A stretch of 64,000 nucleotides of DNA, taken from contig CP074575.1 in NCBI GenBank assembly GCA_018394315.1, forward strand, positions 1,520,615-1,584,614, written 5' to 3'. The stretch comes from Mycoplasmatota bacterium (GTDB taxonomy: Bacteria > Bacillota_I > Bacilli_A > MAG-NZ). Each line of letters begins with the position of its first letter. Positions within the stretch are counted from its first letter, which is position 1. This document shows, in pieces, positions 8,736 to 17,569 of the stretch. The notes under the pieces were generated by a model. It was not told the DNA's origin. It ran no database searches and worked only from the letters and a program-made list of their open reading frames with translations. Position numbers and translations under genes: made by a program.

Positions 8736-10406
8736 ATGAGTAATATAAAAATTTTTGGTTTAGGTGGATTAGGTGAATCTGGTAAAAACCTTTATGTTAT
8801 AGAAGTAGAAGAACAAATATTTATCTTAGAGGCTGGAACAAAGAATCCTCTTATAGAGATGTATGGGGTTGACGCGATTATCCCTGATATTAGTTATTTA
8901 ATTAATAATAAGCATCGTATACAGGGAATATTCTTATCCCATGGTCATGATGATAAAATTGGTGCAGTACCAATCATCTTAAAAAGTATTAGGACAAACA
9001 TATATGGGTCTCGTTTTACAATGAGTATTTTAAAAGATAGTTTTATTGAGAGTGAAATCAATTATTACAAAAAAAATCTAAAGATTATCGATGAGAATAC
9101 AGAGCTTAAATTTAAAGATGTTATGATTACATTTTTCAGGACAACTCATAGTATTCCAGAATCATTAGGGATAGCTATTCATACAAAGGATGGTGTTATA
9201 GTATATACTGGTGATTATAGTTTTAATACTCATGTAAAAAAATCATATAAAACATCATTTGATAAAATATCAGCATTAAAGGGAAAAGGCGTACTTGCTT
9301 TACTAAGTGATAGTGTAGGGTGCACTTATCAATCAACTGGTGACAGTAATTATTTACTAGAGCATAGCTTAACTGAAGCCTTTAGAAAAAATACAAGGTT
9401 ATTAATATCTGCGTTTTCAAATGAATTAGACAAAATACAAATGGCTATTGATATAGCGATTAAATTTGATAGGAAGATAGCTATAATAGGACGTAAGGCC
9501 CAAAGAATAATTGATATTTCTGTGAATTTAGGATATCTAAAGATCCCGAAAGATAAACTTGTAACTCTTAAGTTTATAGATAATAGAAATAATAATTATT
9601 CTGATGATATGGTTGTATTAGTTACTGGTGATAAGCATGAACCTTATTATATGTTGCAAAGGATAGCTAGAAAAAGAGATAAATTAGTTCACATTAATAG
9701 TAAGGATACAGTAGTTGTTATGACAATTCCAGTTCCAGGAGTTGAAAAAATGGCTGCAAATACGATAGATTTATTATATAAAAGTGGTGCAGATGTAAGA
9801 ACAATTGATAGAAAACTTCTAAGAGGTTCTCATGCTTCAGTGCATGATACTAAACTTATGTATAACCTATTGAAACCAAAGTATATCATTCCTGTATTAG
9901 GCGAGTATAGACATCAATACGCACAAGTATCTGCAGCTAAGTCATATGGTTATAGCGATGATTTTATAATTTTATTAGATAACGGAGATGTCGTAACTTT
10001 TAAAGATGGAGAAAGAATTAAGAAATTAGGCACTGTACAAGCTGATGAAGTCTTAATTGATGGAGCTTTAATAGGTGATATAAATGAAGTAGTACTTAAA
10101 GATAGAGAAAACCTTGCAAGGGATGGAGTTTTGATGGTAATCGGAAATATTGATGCAAGGAAGAAGAAAATAGTTACTGATCCAGAAATAGTATCTCAAG
10201 GCTTTATGTTAGAAAAAGAAAATCCACAGCTATTTGAAGAAATTAAAAATATTTACTTGGATATAGCAAAAGAAAGTTTCTTAAATAAATATATTGATTG
10301 GCAAGATTTGAAATTCAGTCTAAGAGATAAGATTTCTAAGTATATTTCCAAACAAACAAATAGAAGAACTATAGTTATTCCAGTTCTAATTGATACAGTT
10401 ACTTAA
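8736..10406 (+). CDS. rnjB: RNase J2-like metallo-beta-lactamase ribonuclease (RnjB)
   Basis: The 556-residue protein has the RNase J order: metallo-beta-lactamase domain (GLGGLGESGKNLYVIE), beta-CASP domain, and C-terminal domain. The metal motif HxHxDH reads HGHDDK (residues 69-74), so the last histidine is lysine, and the conserved PVHGEYR reads PVLGEYR (386-392), losing another active-site histidine. HSIPESLG and GSHAS are kept. In Bacillus, RNase J2 is likewise degenerate at these places and acts as the weak partner of RNase J1. Location between dapG and the FtsK gene matches rnjB. It is probably a structural or weakly active subunit. An intact J1 would lie elsewhere. Confidence 0.88.
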   Translation: MSNIKIFGLGGLGESGKNLYVIEVEEQIFILEAGTKNPLIEMYGVDAIIPDISYLINNKHRIQGIFLSHGHDDKIGAVPIILKSIRTNIYGSRFTMSILKDSFIESEINYYKKNLKIIDENTELKFKDVMITFFRTTHSIPESLGIAIHTKDGVIVYTGDYSFNTHVKKSYKTSFDKISALKGKGVLALLSDSVGCTYQSTGDSNYLLEHSLTEAFRKNTRLLISAFSNELDKIQMAIDIAIKFDRKIAIIGRKAQRIIDISVNLGYLKIPKDKLVTLKFIDNRNNNYSDDMVVLVTGDKHEPYYMLQRIARKRDKLVHINSKDTVVVMTIPVPGVEKMAANTIDLLYKSGADVRTIDRKLLRGSHASVHDTKLMYNLLKPKYIIPVLGEYRHQYAQVSAAKSYGYSDDFIILLDNGDVVTFKDGERIKKLGTVQADEVLIDGALIGDINEVVLKDRENLARDGVLMVIGNIDARKKKIVTDPEIVSQGFMLEKENPQLFEEIKNIYLDIAKESFLNKYIDWQDLKFSLRDKISKYISKQTNRRTIVIPVLIDTVT

Positions 10407-10433
10407 AACTTTGATTTATTTCAAAGTTTTTTT
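10405..10433 (+). terminator. Terminator after rnjB
   Basis: AAAACTTTGA (10405-10414) pairs with TCAAAGTTTT (10421-10430), followed by further Ts. Confidence 0.8.
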
Positions 10434-10440
10434 ACTTTAT

Positions 10441-10469
10441 TTGACACTTTAACAAAATATAATGATACT
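10441..10469 (+). promoter_or_regulatory. Promoter of the FtsK-like gene
   Basis: TTGACA (10441-10446), a 17-base spacer and GATACT (10464-10469) lie just upstream of the FtsK-like ATG. A TATAAT at 10458 is too close to the -35 for use with it. Confidence 0.5.
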
Positions 10470-10481
10470 TGAGGTGTTAGT

Positions 10482-12155
10482 ATGGCTAAGGAGAAGAAAC
10501 GATTAAGTGAACTAGAAGAAAATGAAGAGGAATCGATACTTTATTTTGAAGTAATTGGAATTTTATCTATTTTTATTGCGATAACAATCTTAAGCGAATT
10601 GGGTTCAGTGGGTAGACTGTTGAAAGTTTTCTTTAAAGTTAGTTTTGGAGACTGGTATTGGTTGGTAACTTTACTTTTATTTGGATATGGAGTAAGAATG
10701 ATATATAGACATCAATTCCTAGATTTTAAATCTTTAAGATTGATTGGTGTATTTTCACTCATGATATCTCTATTGATATTGAGTCATTATCCCGTCCACA
10801 GATTTGTACTTAACGGATATGAAGGACTTATGTCTGGAACTTGGAATTATTATATGTCTTTTGTGGGTGATCCTTCAACGGAATATGTGCTAGGGGGAGG
10901 AATTATTGGTGCTATCTTTTTTTCCATTTTGTTTACCTTATTAGGAAATTTAGGGACGACAATTATAGGCACATTGCTTTTTCTTTCAGGAATCAGCTTT
11001 ATTAACAATAAGACAATTATGGAAATGTTAAGTATAGTTCCAAAGGCTTATCACGGCGTTGCTAATAAATCAACGAGTTTTAAAAGAATACTTAAATACG
11101 AAATAAAAACGGGTGTAAAAAGAAAGAATCCTTTTAAAATCACAAAACTTACTGATGAGGATAGTGAGTATAATTATAACATGCAAGAAAGATTTAGTAA
11201 TAATGTAATGGCTTCTATATTAAAAATACTCGATAATTTCGACATAGAATATTTAGATTATTCATATAAAGTAGGATACTCTTATTCGGAATATAGAATT
11301 TTCATAAATAATCCATTGGAAGTTGATTTATTTGAAAGGAAAGTACAATCAATTATAAATAAAGAATCTGTACTCAAGTATCTTTCTTATAAAAAACTTA
11401 TCATTCTAGAGATTCCGAATAATTTTATTGGAAAACTTTCACTTAAGTCAGTTTTAGATCACGGAGTAGATAAAAGAAAATTTCCTTTAGGACTGGATAT
11501 TGAGGGCGATCCAGTTTATTTTGACTTTGTTACAAACGCGCACCTTTATCTAAGCGGGATGTACCAAGATGACTTACAAATGGTTGTTAATGAATTTTTA
11601 CTTTCCATGTACTTTGTCTATAGTATTGATGAATTTGAAATTTTAAAGTTGGATAAACCTAAAAACTATCAATTATATACTAATGTGACTGATTTTGAAG
11701 ATCTCGATGAGCTACTCGAGTGGTTAAAAGATGAAATAGATCATAGATTAGAATTATTTAATAAAAGTAATATAAATGATTTCCAAGAATATAAAGAAAA
11801 GGATATGAAGAGATTAATTGTTGTAATTAATAACTTTGAAATTTACTTTATCGATAGTTCAAAGTCAATTGAAGAAAAAATACTTTACGTTTGCCAAATT
11901 GGTGCTAAAGTTGGGATAAATCTAATTTTCATAACTAAACGTAAAAATAATCTAACTTCTTATATGAACAGTGTTATTCCGACAAAGTTATTACTAAAGG
12001 TGCATGATGTTAATCAGTCTCTTGAGATTGTAGATTACGATTACGGGCTGTTTTTGCAAAGAAAAGGGGATTGTTTAATGAAGTTTGCAGGAGACATAGT
12101 CCGATTTCAAATTCCATCAGTATCAATTGATGAAATGAAGAAAATACTAAAATGA
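10482..12155 (+). CDS. FtsK/SpoIIIE-family protein with destroyed ATPase motifs
   Basis: The 557-residue protein has about four to five N-terminal membrane segments (residues 22-175) as in FtsK/SpoIIIE, then the linker and motor fold. The family run FPLGLDIEGDPVYFDFVTNAHLYLSG is recognisable, but Walker A (normally GATGSGKS) reads SGMYQDDLQ (358-366), and Walker B (normally IIDE) reads VINN (448-451). Later landmarks remain: a KVGINLIFITKR segment, and KGDCLMKFAGDIVRFQIPSVS at the end. The DNA-reading gamma domain is absent. ATP hydrolysis and DNA pumping are therefore not expected. It sits next to rnjB, as spoIIIE does in Bacillus, and has its own promoter. It is an intact frame, so a retained membrane scaffold role is possible. 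Confidence 0.85.
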   Translation: MAKEKKRLSELEENEEESILYFEVIGILSIFIAITILSELGSVGRLLKVFFKVSFGDWYWLVTLLLFGYGVRMIYRHQFLDFKSLRLIGVFSLMISLLILSHYPVHRFVLNGYEGLMSGTWNYYMSFVGDPSTEYVLGGGIIGAIFFSILFTLLGNLGTTIIGTLLFLSGISFINNKTIMEMLSIVPKAYHGVANKSTSFKRILKYEIKTGVKRKNPFKITKLTDEDSEYNYNMQERFSNNVMASILKILDNFDIEYLDYSYKVGYSYSEYRIFINNPLEVDLFERKVQSIINKESVLKYLSYKKLIILEIPNNFIGKLSLKSVLDHGVDKRKFPLGLDIEGDPVYFDFVTNAHLYLSGMYQDDLQMVVNEFLLSMYFVYSIDEFEILKLDKPKNYQLYTNVTDFEDLDELLEWLKDEIDHRLELFNKSNINDFQEYKEKDMKRLIVVINNFEIYFIDSSKSIEEKILYVCQIGAKVGINLIFITKRKNNLTSYMNSVIPTKLLLKVHDVNQSLEIVDYDYGLFLQRKGDCLMKFAGDIVRFQIPSVSIDEMKKILK

Positions 12156-12218
12156 CAAAATAATATTATGAATATACTAATATATAACCATTAAGTAAAT
12201 ACTAAATTATATTATTTA

Positions 12219-12247
12219 TTTACTCTTTGCAGAATTTGTCGTATAAT
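12219..12247 (+). promoter_or_regulatory. Promoter of the first bmp gene
   Basis: TTTACT (12219-12224), 17-base spacer, TATAAT (12242-12247). The same arrangement with the same TGTCG before the -10 precedes the second bmp gene. Its position excludes translation starts upstream of about 12250. Confidence 0.8.
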
Positions 12248-12274
12248 GAGTTTATGAAAAACGAGAGAAGTAGA

Positions 12275-13351
12275 ATGAAAAGAATATTATCATTATTAGT
12301 TTGTATTGCGGTGGTTATTACACTAACTGCATGTAGACCGGAGACTTATACAGTAGCGATGATTACTGACTCAACTGATGATGAGTTATTTGAACAAGGA
12401 ACATGGAAAGGTATTGAAACTTATTGTGAAGAATTTGGTTTAACTTACAATTATTATATACCATTAGAAATATCAGAAGATGCATCTTTAGATACAATAG
12501 AATCAGCAATTGACAGTGGAGCAGAGGTAGTAGTAGCTACTGGATTTTTATTTGAAACTGCTATATATGAAGCACAGTTCAAGTATCCTGATGTGACCTT
12601 TATTTTAGTTGATGGCCAACCACACACACTAGATCATACTACTTATGAAACAGCAGATAATACTTTATCTATTGTGTTTAATGAGCACGAGTCTGGTTTT
12701 TTGGCTGGTTATGCTGCAGTAAAAGATGGGTATACCAATTTAGGATTTACTGGTAGTAAGCCTTTACCAACTGTAATTAGGTTCGGTGTTGGATTCATTG
12801 CTGGAGCTTATTATGCTTCGGAAGAAGATAACATGGCATTAAACTTCTCTAATGGTACATATGACTATTTTGACAATTACGAAACAAGTGATGACTATAG
12901 AAATTTGGCTGCTCATTGGTATGTTACCGGTACACAAATTATTTTTGCTGTAACCGGCGAAGATACTAAGAGTGTAATAGAAACAGCGGAGGAATATAGC
13001 ACTAAAGTTATTGGTGCAGGTATTGACCAATCTTATTTATCTAGCACAGTTATTACATCTGCATTGAAAAATCTATCTACTGCTGTTTATCAAGCATTAG
13101 CTGATTGGGAAGATGGTACATTTGCAGGTGGAACAGTACAAACTAAGGGTGTAGAGAACGATTGTGTAGGTTTATCTATGGATAGTAGTGATTTTAAAAG
13201 TTTCACTCAAGAAGAATATGAATTGATTTATTCAAAAATTGTTAATGGTAAAATTAAAATACCTGAATCTTATGAAGAATTAATTATTTTCTTTTCTAAC
13301 GAGGGAATTTTTGCATCTGGATATCCAAGTATGGATGTAGTTCAACCTTAA
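12275..13351 (+). CDS. Bmp-family nucleoside-binding lipoprotein, diverged copy
   Basis: The start is placed at ATG 12275 because the earlier in-frame ATG at 12227 lies in the promoter. The product begins with a lipoprotein signal (MKRILSLLVCIAVVITLTAC, lipobox cysteine at 20), then a periplasmic-binding Bmp/Med fold: GFLFETAIYEAQFKYPDV, SGFLAGYAAVKDGY and IRFGVGFIAGAYYA. It is a paralogue of the next gene and shares most landmarks, but the N-terminal DxGxxDDKSFN ligand segment reads DSTDDELFE, and GGAGNS reads TGEDTKS. Its binding site has therefore changed. It may bind a different ligand for the NupOPQ transporter or act as a sensor. The ribosome binding site is weak (GAGAGAAG). Confidence 0.85.
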   Translation: MKRILSLLVCIAVVITLTACRPETYTVAMITDSTDDELFEQGTWKGIETYCEEFGLTYNYYIPLEISEDASLDTIESAIDSGAEVVVATGFLFETAIYEAQFKYPDVTFILVDGQPHTLDHTTYETADNTLSIVFNEHESGFLAGYAAVKDGYTNLGFTGSKPLPTVIRFGVGFIAGAYYASEEDNMALNFSNGTYDYFDNYETSDDYRNLAAHWYVTGTQIIFAVTGEDTKSVIETAEEYSTKVIGAGIDQSYLSSTVITSALKNLSTAVYQALADWEDGTFAGGTVQTKGVENDCVGLSMDSSDFKSFTQEEYELIYSKIVNGKIKIPESYEELIIFFSNEGIFASGYPSMDVVQP

Positions 13352-13367
13352 TAGTAAATAACCTAAA

Positions 13368-13396
13368 AATAGACAATGGAAGTGTCTATTTTTTTT
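13368..13396 (+). terminator. Terminator after first bmp gene
   Basis: AATAGACA (13368-13375) pairs with TGTCTATT (13383-13390), followed by a T tract. Confidence 0.85.
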
Positions 13397-13609
13397 ATAT
13401 ATTCTTAATCCTATTCCTTTTTTAGGTAGTCTTAATATGAATATCCATAGTTATTATTCAATTCTATATATGATTTAAAAAAGTACATTAAAATGAGATA
13501 TGTTTTGTAAAAACTTGAGTTTCACTACCAATTACTTATCAGATAAGGTTAGAATATCCTAATAAAGTAATCAAATGATAAATATATAATCAATTAATAA
13601 AATTATTTA

Positions 13610-13638
13610 TTTACTATTAATAGTATATGTCGTATAAT
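13610..13638 (+). promoter_or_regulatory. Promoter of the second bmp gene
   Basis: TTTACT (13610-13615), 17-base spacer ending in TGTCG, TATAAT (13633-13638). It is nearly identical in layout to the promoter of the first copy. Confidence 0.85.
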
Positions 13639-13665
13639 TAGTGTATATAAAAAGGGAGGATTAGA

Positions 13666-14766
13666 ATGAAAAAATTATTAAGTTTATTAACTGTATTAGC
13701 TTTAGTATTAACTTTAGTTGCTTGTGCAAGTAAAGAAGATACTTATGAATTAGCACTAGTTACTGACGTCGGTACTATTGATGACAAATCTTTCAACCAA
13801 GGTGCTTGGGAAGGTCTAGTAAAATACGCAGAAGAAAAAAATATTGATTACAACTACTACCAACCAACTGCTAAAACTACTGATGAATATGTAGCAGCAA
13901 TTGATTTAGCAGTAAAAGGTGGAGCTAAAAATGTTGTAACTCCAGGATATTTATTTGAAAATGCTATTTATGTTGTTCAAGATAAATATCCAGAAGTGAA
14001 TTTTATTATCTTAGATGGTGCTGCTCACAACGTTGTTGATTGGGACACAATGGCTACTATGGATGATTCAGACGTTGATTTTAGATTAGAAGACAACGTT
14101 TACTCTATCTTCTACAAAGAACAAGAATCTGGATTCTTAGCTGGTTATGCAGCTGTTAAAGATGGATATACTGAATTAGGATTCATGGGTGGAATGGCTG
14201 TTCCTGCTGTTGTTAGATTCGGTTATGGATTTGTTCAAGGTGCTGACCATGCTGCAGAAGAAATGGGTGTTGATATTAACGTTAAATATCATTATACTGG
14301 TGTGTTCTGGCCAACTGATGAAGTTCAAAACACTGCTTCTGCTTGGTATCAAGGTGGTACTGAAGTAATCTTTGCCGCAGCTGGTGGAGCTGGAAACTCA
14401 GTAATGAAAGCTGCTGAACAAAATGATGGAAAAGCAATTGGTGTAGACGTTGATCAAAGCGCTGAATCAACAACTGTAATTACATCTGCTAAGAAAGAAT
14501 TAGCTGAGTCAGTTTACCAATGTTTAACTGAAATTTACAATGAAACAAGTGATTTCTTCATAGCTGGAGAAAGCGTTGTAATGAGTGTAAATAATAATGG
14601 TGTTGGTTTACCATCTGATTTCTCAAGATTTGAAAGTTTCACTGAAGCTCAATATCAAGAGGTTATTGACTACTTGAAAAACCCACCTGTTGAACTTGCA
14701 AGTGATGCAATTTCTAGCGTTGCTGACGTTCCTGTAAACGTTGCAACTGTAGAAATAGTTGAATAA
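13666..14766 (+). CDS. Bmp-family nucleoside ABC transporter substrate-binding lipoprotein
   Basis: The 366-residue protein starts with a lipoprotein signal (lipobox LVAC, Cys20) and has the intact BMP/PnrA landmarks: VTDVGTIDDKSFNQGAWEGL, TPGYLFENAIY, SGFLAGYAAVKDGYTELGFMGG, RFGYGFVQGADHAA, and AAAGGAGNSVMKAAE. PnrA-type proteins bind purine nucleosides and hand them to an ABC importer; here that is the NupOPQ set just downstream. An optimal GGGAGGA site precedes the ATG. Codon use is biased to a few codons (GCT, GAA, TTA), unlike the first copy, which suggests high expression. Its own terminator separates it from nupO. Confidence 0.93.
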   Translation: MKKLLSLLTVLALVLTLVACASKEDTYELALVTDVGTIDDKSFNQGAWEGLVKYAEEKNIDYNYYQPTAKTTDEYVAAIDLAVKGGAKNVVTPGYLFENAIYVVQDKYPEVNFIILDGAAHNVVDWDTMATMDDSDVDFRLEDNVYSIFYKEQESGFLAGYAAVKDGYTELGFMGGMAVPAVVRFGYGFVQGADHAAEEMGVDINVKYHYTGVFWPTDEVQNTASAWYQGGTEVIFAAAGGAGNSVMKAAEQNDGKAIGVDVDQSAESTTVITSAKKELAESVYQCLTEIYNETSDFFIAGESVVMSVNNNGVGLPSDFSRFESFTEAQYQEVIDYLKNPPVELASDAISSVADVPVNVATVEIVE

Positions 14767-14776
14767 TTTTTATCAT

Positions 14777-14810
14777 AAAGGGGTTCATTTAATATGTATC
14801 CCTTTTTTTT
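14777..14810 (+). terminator. Terminator after second bmp gene
   Basis: AAAGGG (14777-14782) pairs with CCCTTT (14800-14805), with an inner CAT/ATG helix, followed by eight Ts. Confidence 0.8.
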
Positions 14811-14878
14811 GCTCTAAAAGTTATTTCAACAGACTGATATAAAGTATAAGTTCATCTGTTTAGTGGGACACTTTTCAT

Positions 14879-14907
14879 TTTATATAATTGCTACTTTGTG
14901 ATATAAT
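14879..14907 (+). promoter_or_regulatory. Probable promoter of the nupOPQ operon
   Basis: TTTATA (14879-14884), 17-base spacer, TATAAT (14902-14907), 45 bases before the GTG start of nupO. Confidence 0.55.
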
Positions 14908-14951
14908 ATAATCGATTTGTAAATTATGAAATAGAAATGTAGGTGATTATT

Positions 14952-16460
14952 GTGGAATATGTAATAGAAATGCTAAATATAACAAAAGAGTTTCCAGGTA
15001 TAAAAGCTTGTGACAATGTAACTTTACAACTTAAGAGCGGTGAAGTACATGCTTTACTTGGTGAAAATGGCGCAGGAAAATCGACTTTAATGTCTGTTCT
15101 TTTTGGTTTATATCATGCAGAAGAAGGTCAAATTAAAGTACACGGTAATGTAGAGAATATTAAGAGTCCATTAGACGCAAATAGACTACATATCGGAATG
15201 GTGCATCAACATTTTAAACTTGTTCACAATTTTACAGTTGCTGAAAATATTGTGCTTGGAATGGAAGATACCAAATATGGATTTCTAAGTATGGATGGTG
15301 CTATTGAAAGAATAAATGAATTAAGTGAGAAGTATAAGCTTAAAATTGATCCAAATGCGAAAATTGAAGACATATCAGTTGGTATGCAACAAAGAGTAGA
15401 AATATTAAAAATGTTATATAGAGATGCAGAAATTTTAATATTTGATGAGCCGACTGCTGTATTAACTCCTCAAGAAATAGATGAGTTAATGAAAATACTT
15501 AGAGACTTAATTAAGGAAGACAAGTCAATTATATTAATTACTCATAAATTAGATGAAATCAAAGCTGTTGCTGATAGGTGTACTGTATTAAGAAAAGGTA
15601 AATATATTGGTACAGTCGATGTCAAAGAAACTTCAAAAGAAAAAATGGCTGAAATGATGGTTGGTAGAAAAGTAAGTTTCGAAGTTGATAAAAAACCAGC
15701 TACTCCTGGTAGCACAATATTGAAAGTTGATAAATTGACAAAAAAATCTGATACAGATAAGAATGTCTTTACTGATGTTTCATTTGAAATCAAAGCTGGT
15801 GAAATTTTCTGTTTAGCTGGTATAGAAGGAAATGGCCAAACGCAAATAATAGAAGCTATTACAGGATTAGCTAATTTTAGTTCTGGTAAAGTTGAATTTA
15901 ATGGAAATGATATCTCAGGTTTTTCGATTAGAAAGAGAACTTTGTCTGGAATTGGACATATTCCAGAAGATAGACATAAACATGGTTTAGTTTTGAACTA
16001 TACGATGAAAGAAAACATGGTATTACAAACCTATTTTACTGATGAATTCCAAAGGTATGGCTTTTTGAAGTTTGATGCAATTAATAAAAAAGCTGATGAC
16101 TTAATCCAAAGATTTGACGTTAGAAGTGGTCAAGGAAGAGAAAGTATTGCAAGAGGAATGAGTGGTGGTAATCAACAAAAAGTAATCGTTGCAAGAGAAA
16201 TGGATCGCTTACCAGATTTATTGATTGCTGTACAACCAACGCGTGGGTTAGATGTTGGTGCTATAGAGTATATACATGATCAACTAATTAAACATAGAGA
16301 TTCAGGTAAATCAGTATTATTAGTTTCTTTAGAATTAGATGAAGTATTAAATGTGTCAGATAGAATTGCTGTAGTTCATGGTGGTGAAATTATGGCAATT
16401 GTTAATACTGATGAGACAACAAAAGAACAGTTAGGACTATATATGGCAGGGAGTCATTAA
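14952..16460 (+). CDS. nupO: Nucleoside ABC transporter ATP-binding protein (two ABC domains)
   Basis: The start is set at GTG 14952 because AGGTGA lies about five bases upstream. The 502 residues hold two ABC domains in tandem. The first has Walker A GENGAGKST, SVGMQQRVEIL in place of the strict signature, and Walker B ILIFDEPT. The second has a degenerate Walker A (GIEGNGQTQ) but a good signature MSGGNQQK. This layout is that of the YufO/NupO and RbsA-like class. It energises purine nucleoside uptake through NupP and NupQ, which follow at once. The Bmp lipoproteins upstream are the likely binding proteins. Confidence 0.93.
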   Translation: MEYVIEMLNITKEFPGIKACDNVTLQLKSGEVHALLGENGAGKSTLMSVLFGLYHAEEGQIKVHGNVENIKSPLDANRLHIGMVHQHFKLVHNFTVAENIVLGMEDTKYGFLSMDGAIERINELSEKYKLKIDPNAKIEDISVGMQQRVEILKMLYRDAEILIFDEPTAVLTPQEIDELMKILRDLIKEDKSIILITHKLDEIKAVADRCTVLRKGKYIGTVDVKETSKEKMAEMMVGRKVSFEVDKKPATPGSTILKVDKLTKKSDTDKNVFTDVSFEIKAGEIFCLAGIEGNGQTQIIEAITGLANFSSGKVEFNGNDISGFSIRKRTLSGIGHIPEDRHKHGLVLNYTMKENMVLQTYFTDEFQRYGFLKFDAINKKADDLIQRFDVRSGQGRESIARGMSGGNQQKVIVAREMDRLPDLLIAVQPTRGLDVGAIEYIHDQLIKHRDSGKSVLLVSLELDEVLNVSDRIAVVHGGEIMAIVNTDETTKEQLGLYMAGSH

Positions 16461-16462
16461 AT

Positions 16463-17569
16463 ATGGAAAAGAGAAAAAGTATATTTAGAAATCTTCATTC
16501 TAATGAAAAATTATTAAGTATAATGCCTAGTATATTTGCGATTATTACGGGATTATTATTTGGGTTTATTATTATGCTAATTACTAATCCTTCGGGGGCA
16601 GGTTCTGGTTTAGCAAGAATATTATTTGGTGCTTTTGACGAAGGATCTAAAAGTTTAGGACAAGTTTTATATTTTGCTACCCCGATTATTTTAACAGGTT
16701 TATCTGTAGGGTTTGCTTTTAAAACAGGTTTATTTAATATAGGTGCTACTGGACAATTTACAGTAGGTGCAATAGCAGCTATATATGTAGGTGTTAACTG
16801 GGGGTTCTTACCGGGTAAATTCCATTGGCTTATAGCTATATTAGTCGCAACAATTATTGGTGGAATATGGGGAATTATTCCTGGGCTTCTTAAAGCTTAC
16901 CGAAATGTCCATGAAGTAGTTGCGACAATTATGATGAACTATATAGCAGTTTACTTAGTTAAATGGTTTATTCTGAGTAATCAGTCGATTTATAATCAAG
17001 AAAAAAATGAGACCGCATCTGTTTTATCAACTGCGAAAAATCCAAGCCTCTTTATGAAAGAGATATTTAAAGGGTCTCAAGTAGATGGTGGGTTTATTGT
17101 TGCCGTTGTTGTGGCGATAATTATTTATATAGTATTGAACAAGACGACTTTCGGTTTTGAATTGAAAGCTGTTGGTCACAATCGACATTCTGCTAAGTAC
17201 GCTGGTATTAATGAGAAAAGAAGCATTATCTTATCAATGGCTATTGCGGGAGCAACCGCTGGTCTTGCTGGTGCAGTCACATTCTTATCAGTATCTTTGA
17301 AACATATGGAACCACTAGCAGTGTTACTACCTCAGGGATTTGATGGGATTACAGTAGCATTAATTGCTTTATCTAATCCAATCGGTGTTATCTTTGCAGG
17401 GATTTTCATTGGATATATCAAACAAGGTGGATTCACTATGCAGTTATCAGGATTTGTTCCTGAGATAATTGGGATTATTACATCAGCGATCATATATTTT
17501 AGTGCATTATCATTAATTTTTCAATCATTTATCAAAAAGATTCTAGGTAAAAACGGAGGTAATAAATAA
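16463..17569 (+). CDS. nupP: Nucleoside ABC transporter permease NupP
   Basis: The 368-residue membrane protein has roughly nine hydrophobic segments and the branched-chain/BMP permease motifs: GLSVGFAFKTGLFNIGATGQ near residue 80, NVHEVVATIMMNYIAVYLVKW, and the cytoplasmic coupling segment GFELKAVGHNRHSAKYAGI. It starts two bases after nupO and overlaps nupQ by one base, so the three are translated together. It forms a heterodimeric channel with NupQ. Confidence 0.93.
   Translation: MEKRKSIFRNLHSNEKLLSIMPSIFAIITGLLFGFIIMLITNPSGAGSGLARILFGAFDEGSKSLGQVLYFATPIILTGLSVGFAFKTGLFNIGATGQFTVGAIAAIYVGVNWGFLPGKFHWLIAILVATIIGGIWGIIPGLLKAYRNVHEVVATIMMNYIAVYLVKWFILSNQSIYNQEKNETASVLSTAKNPSLFMKEIFKGSQVDGGFIVAVVVAIIIYIVLNKTTFGFELKAVGHNRHSAKYAGINEKRSIILSMAIAGATAGLAGAVTFLSVSLKHMEPLAVLLPQGFDGITVALIALSNPIGVIFAGIFIGYIKQGGFTMQLSGFVPEIIGIITSAIIYFSALSLIFQSFIKKILGKNGGNK

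Larger units (their letters stand above)
13352..13665. other. Intergenic region between the two bmp genes
   Basis: About 310 bases. It holds the terminator of the first bmp gene at its left end and the promoter of the second at its right end. The middle (13400-13600) is AT-rich, with no open frame, no purine riboswitch consensus and no strong hairpin that I can see. Confidence 0.6.

Noticed and set aside
13400-13610. Possible purine riboswitch upstream of the nucleoside-binding protein gene
   Set aside because: A GAGTTTCACTACCA run recalls part of the purine aptamer, but the conserved core and pairing P1 stem are not present.
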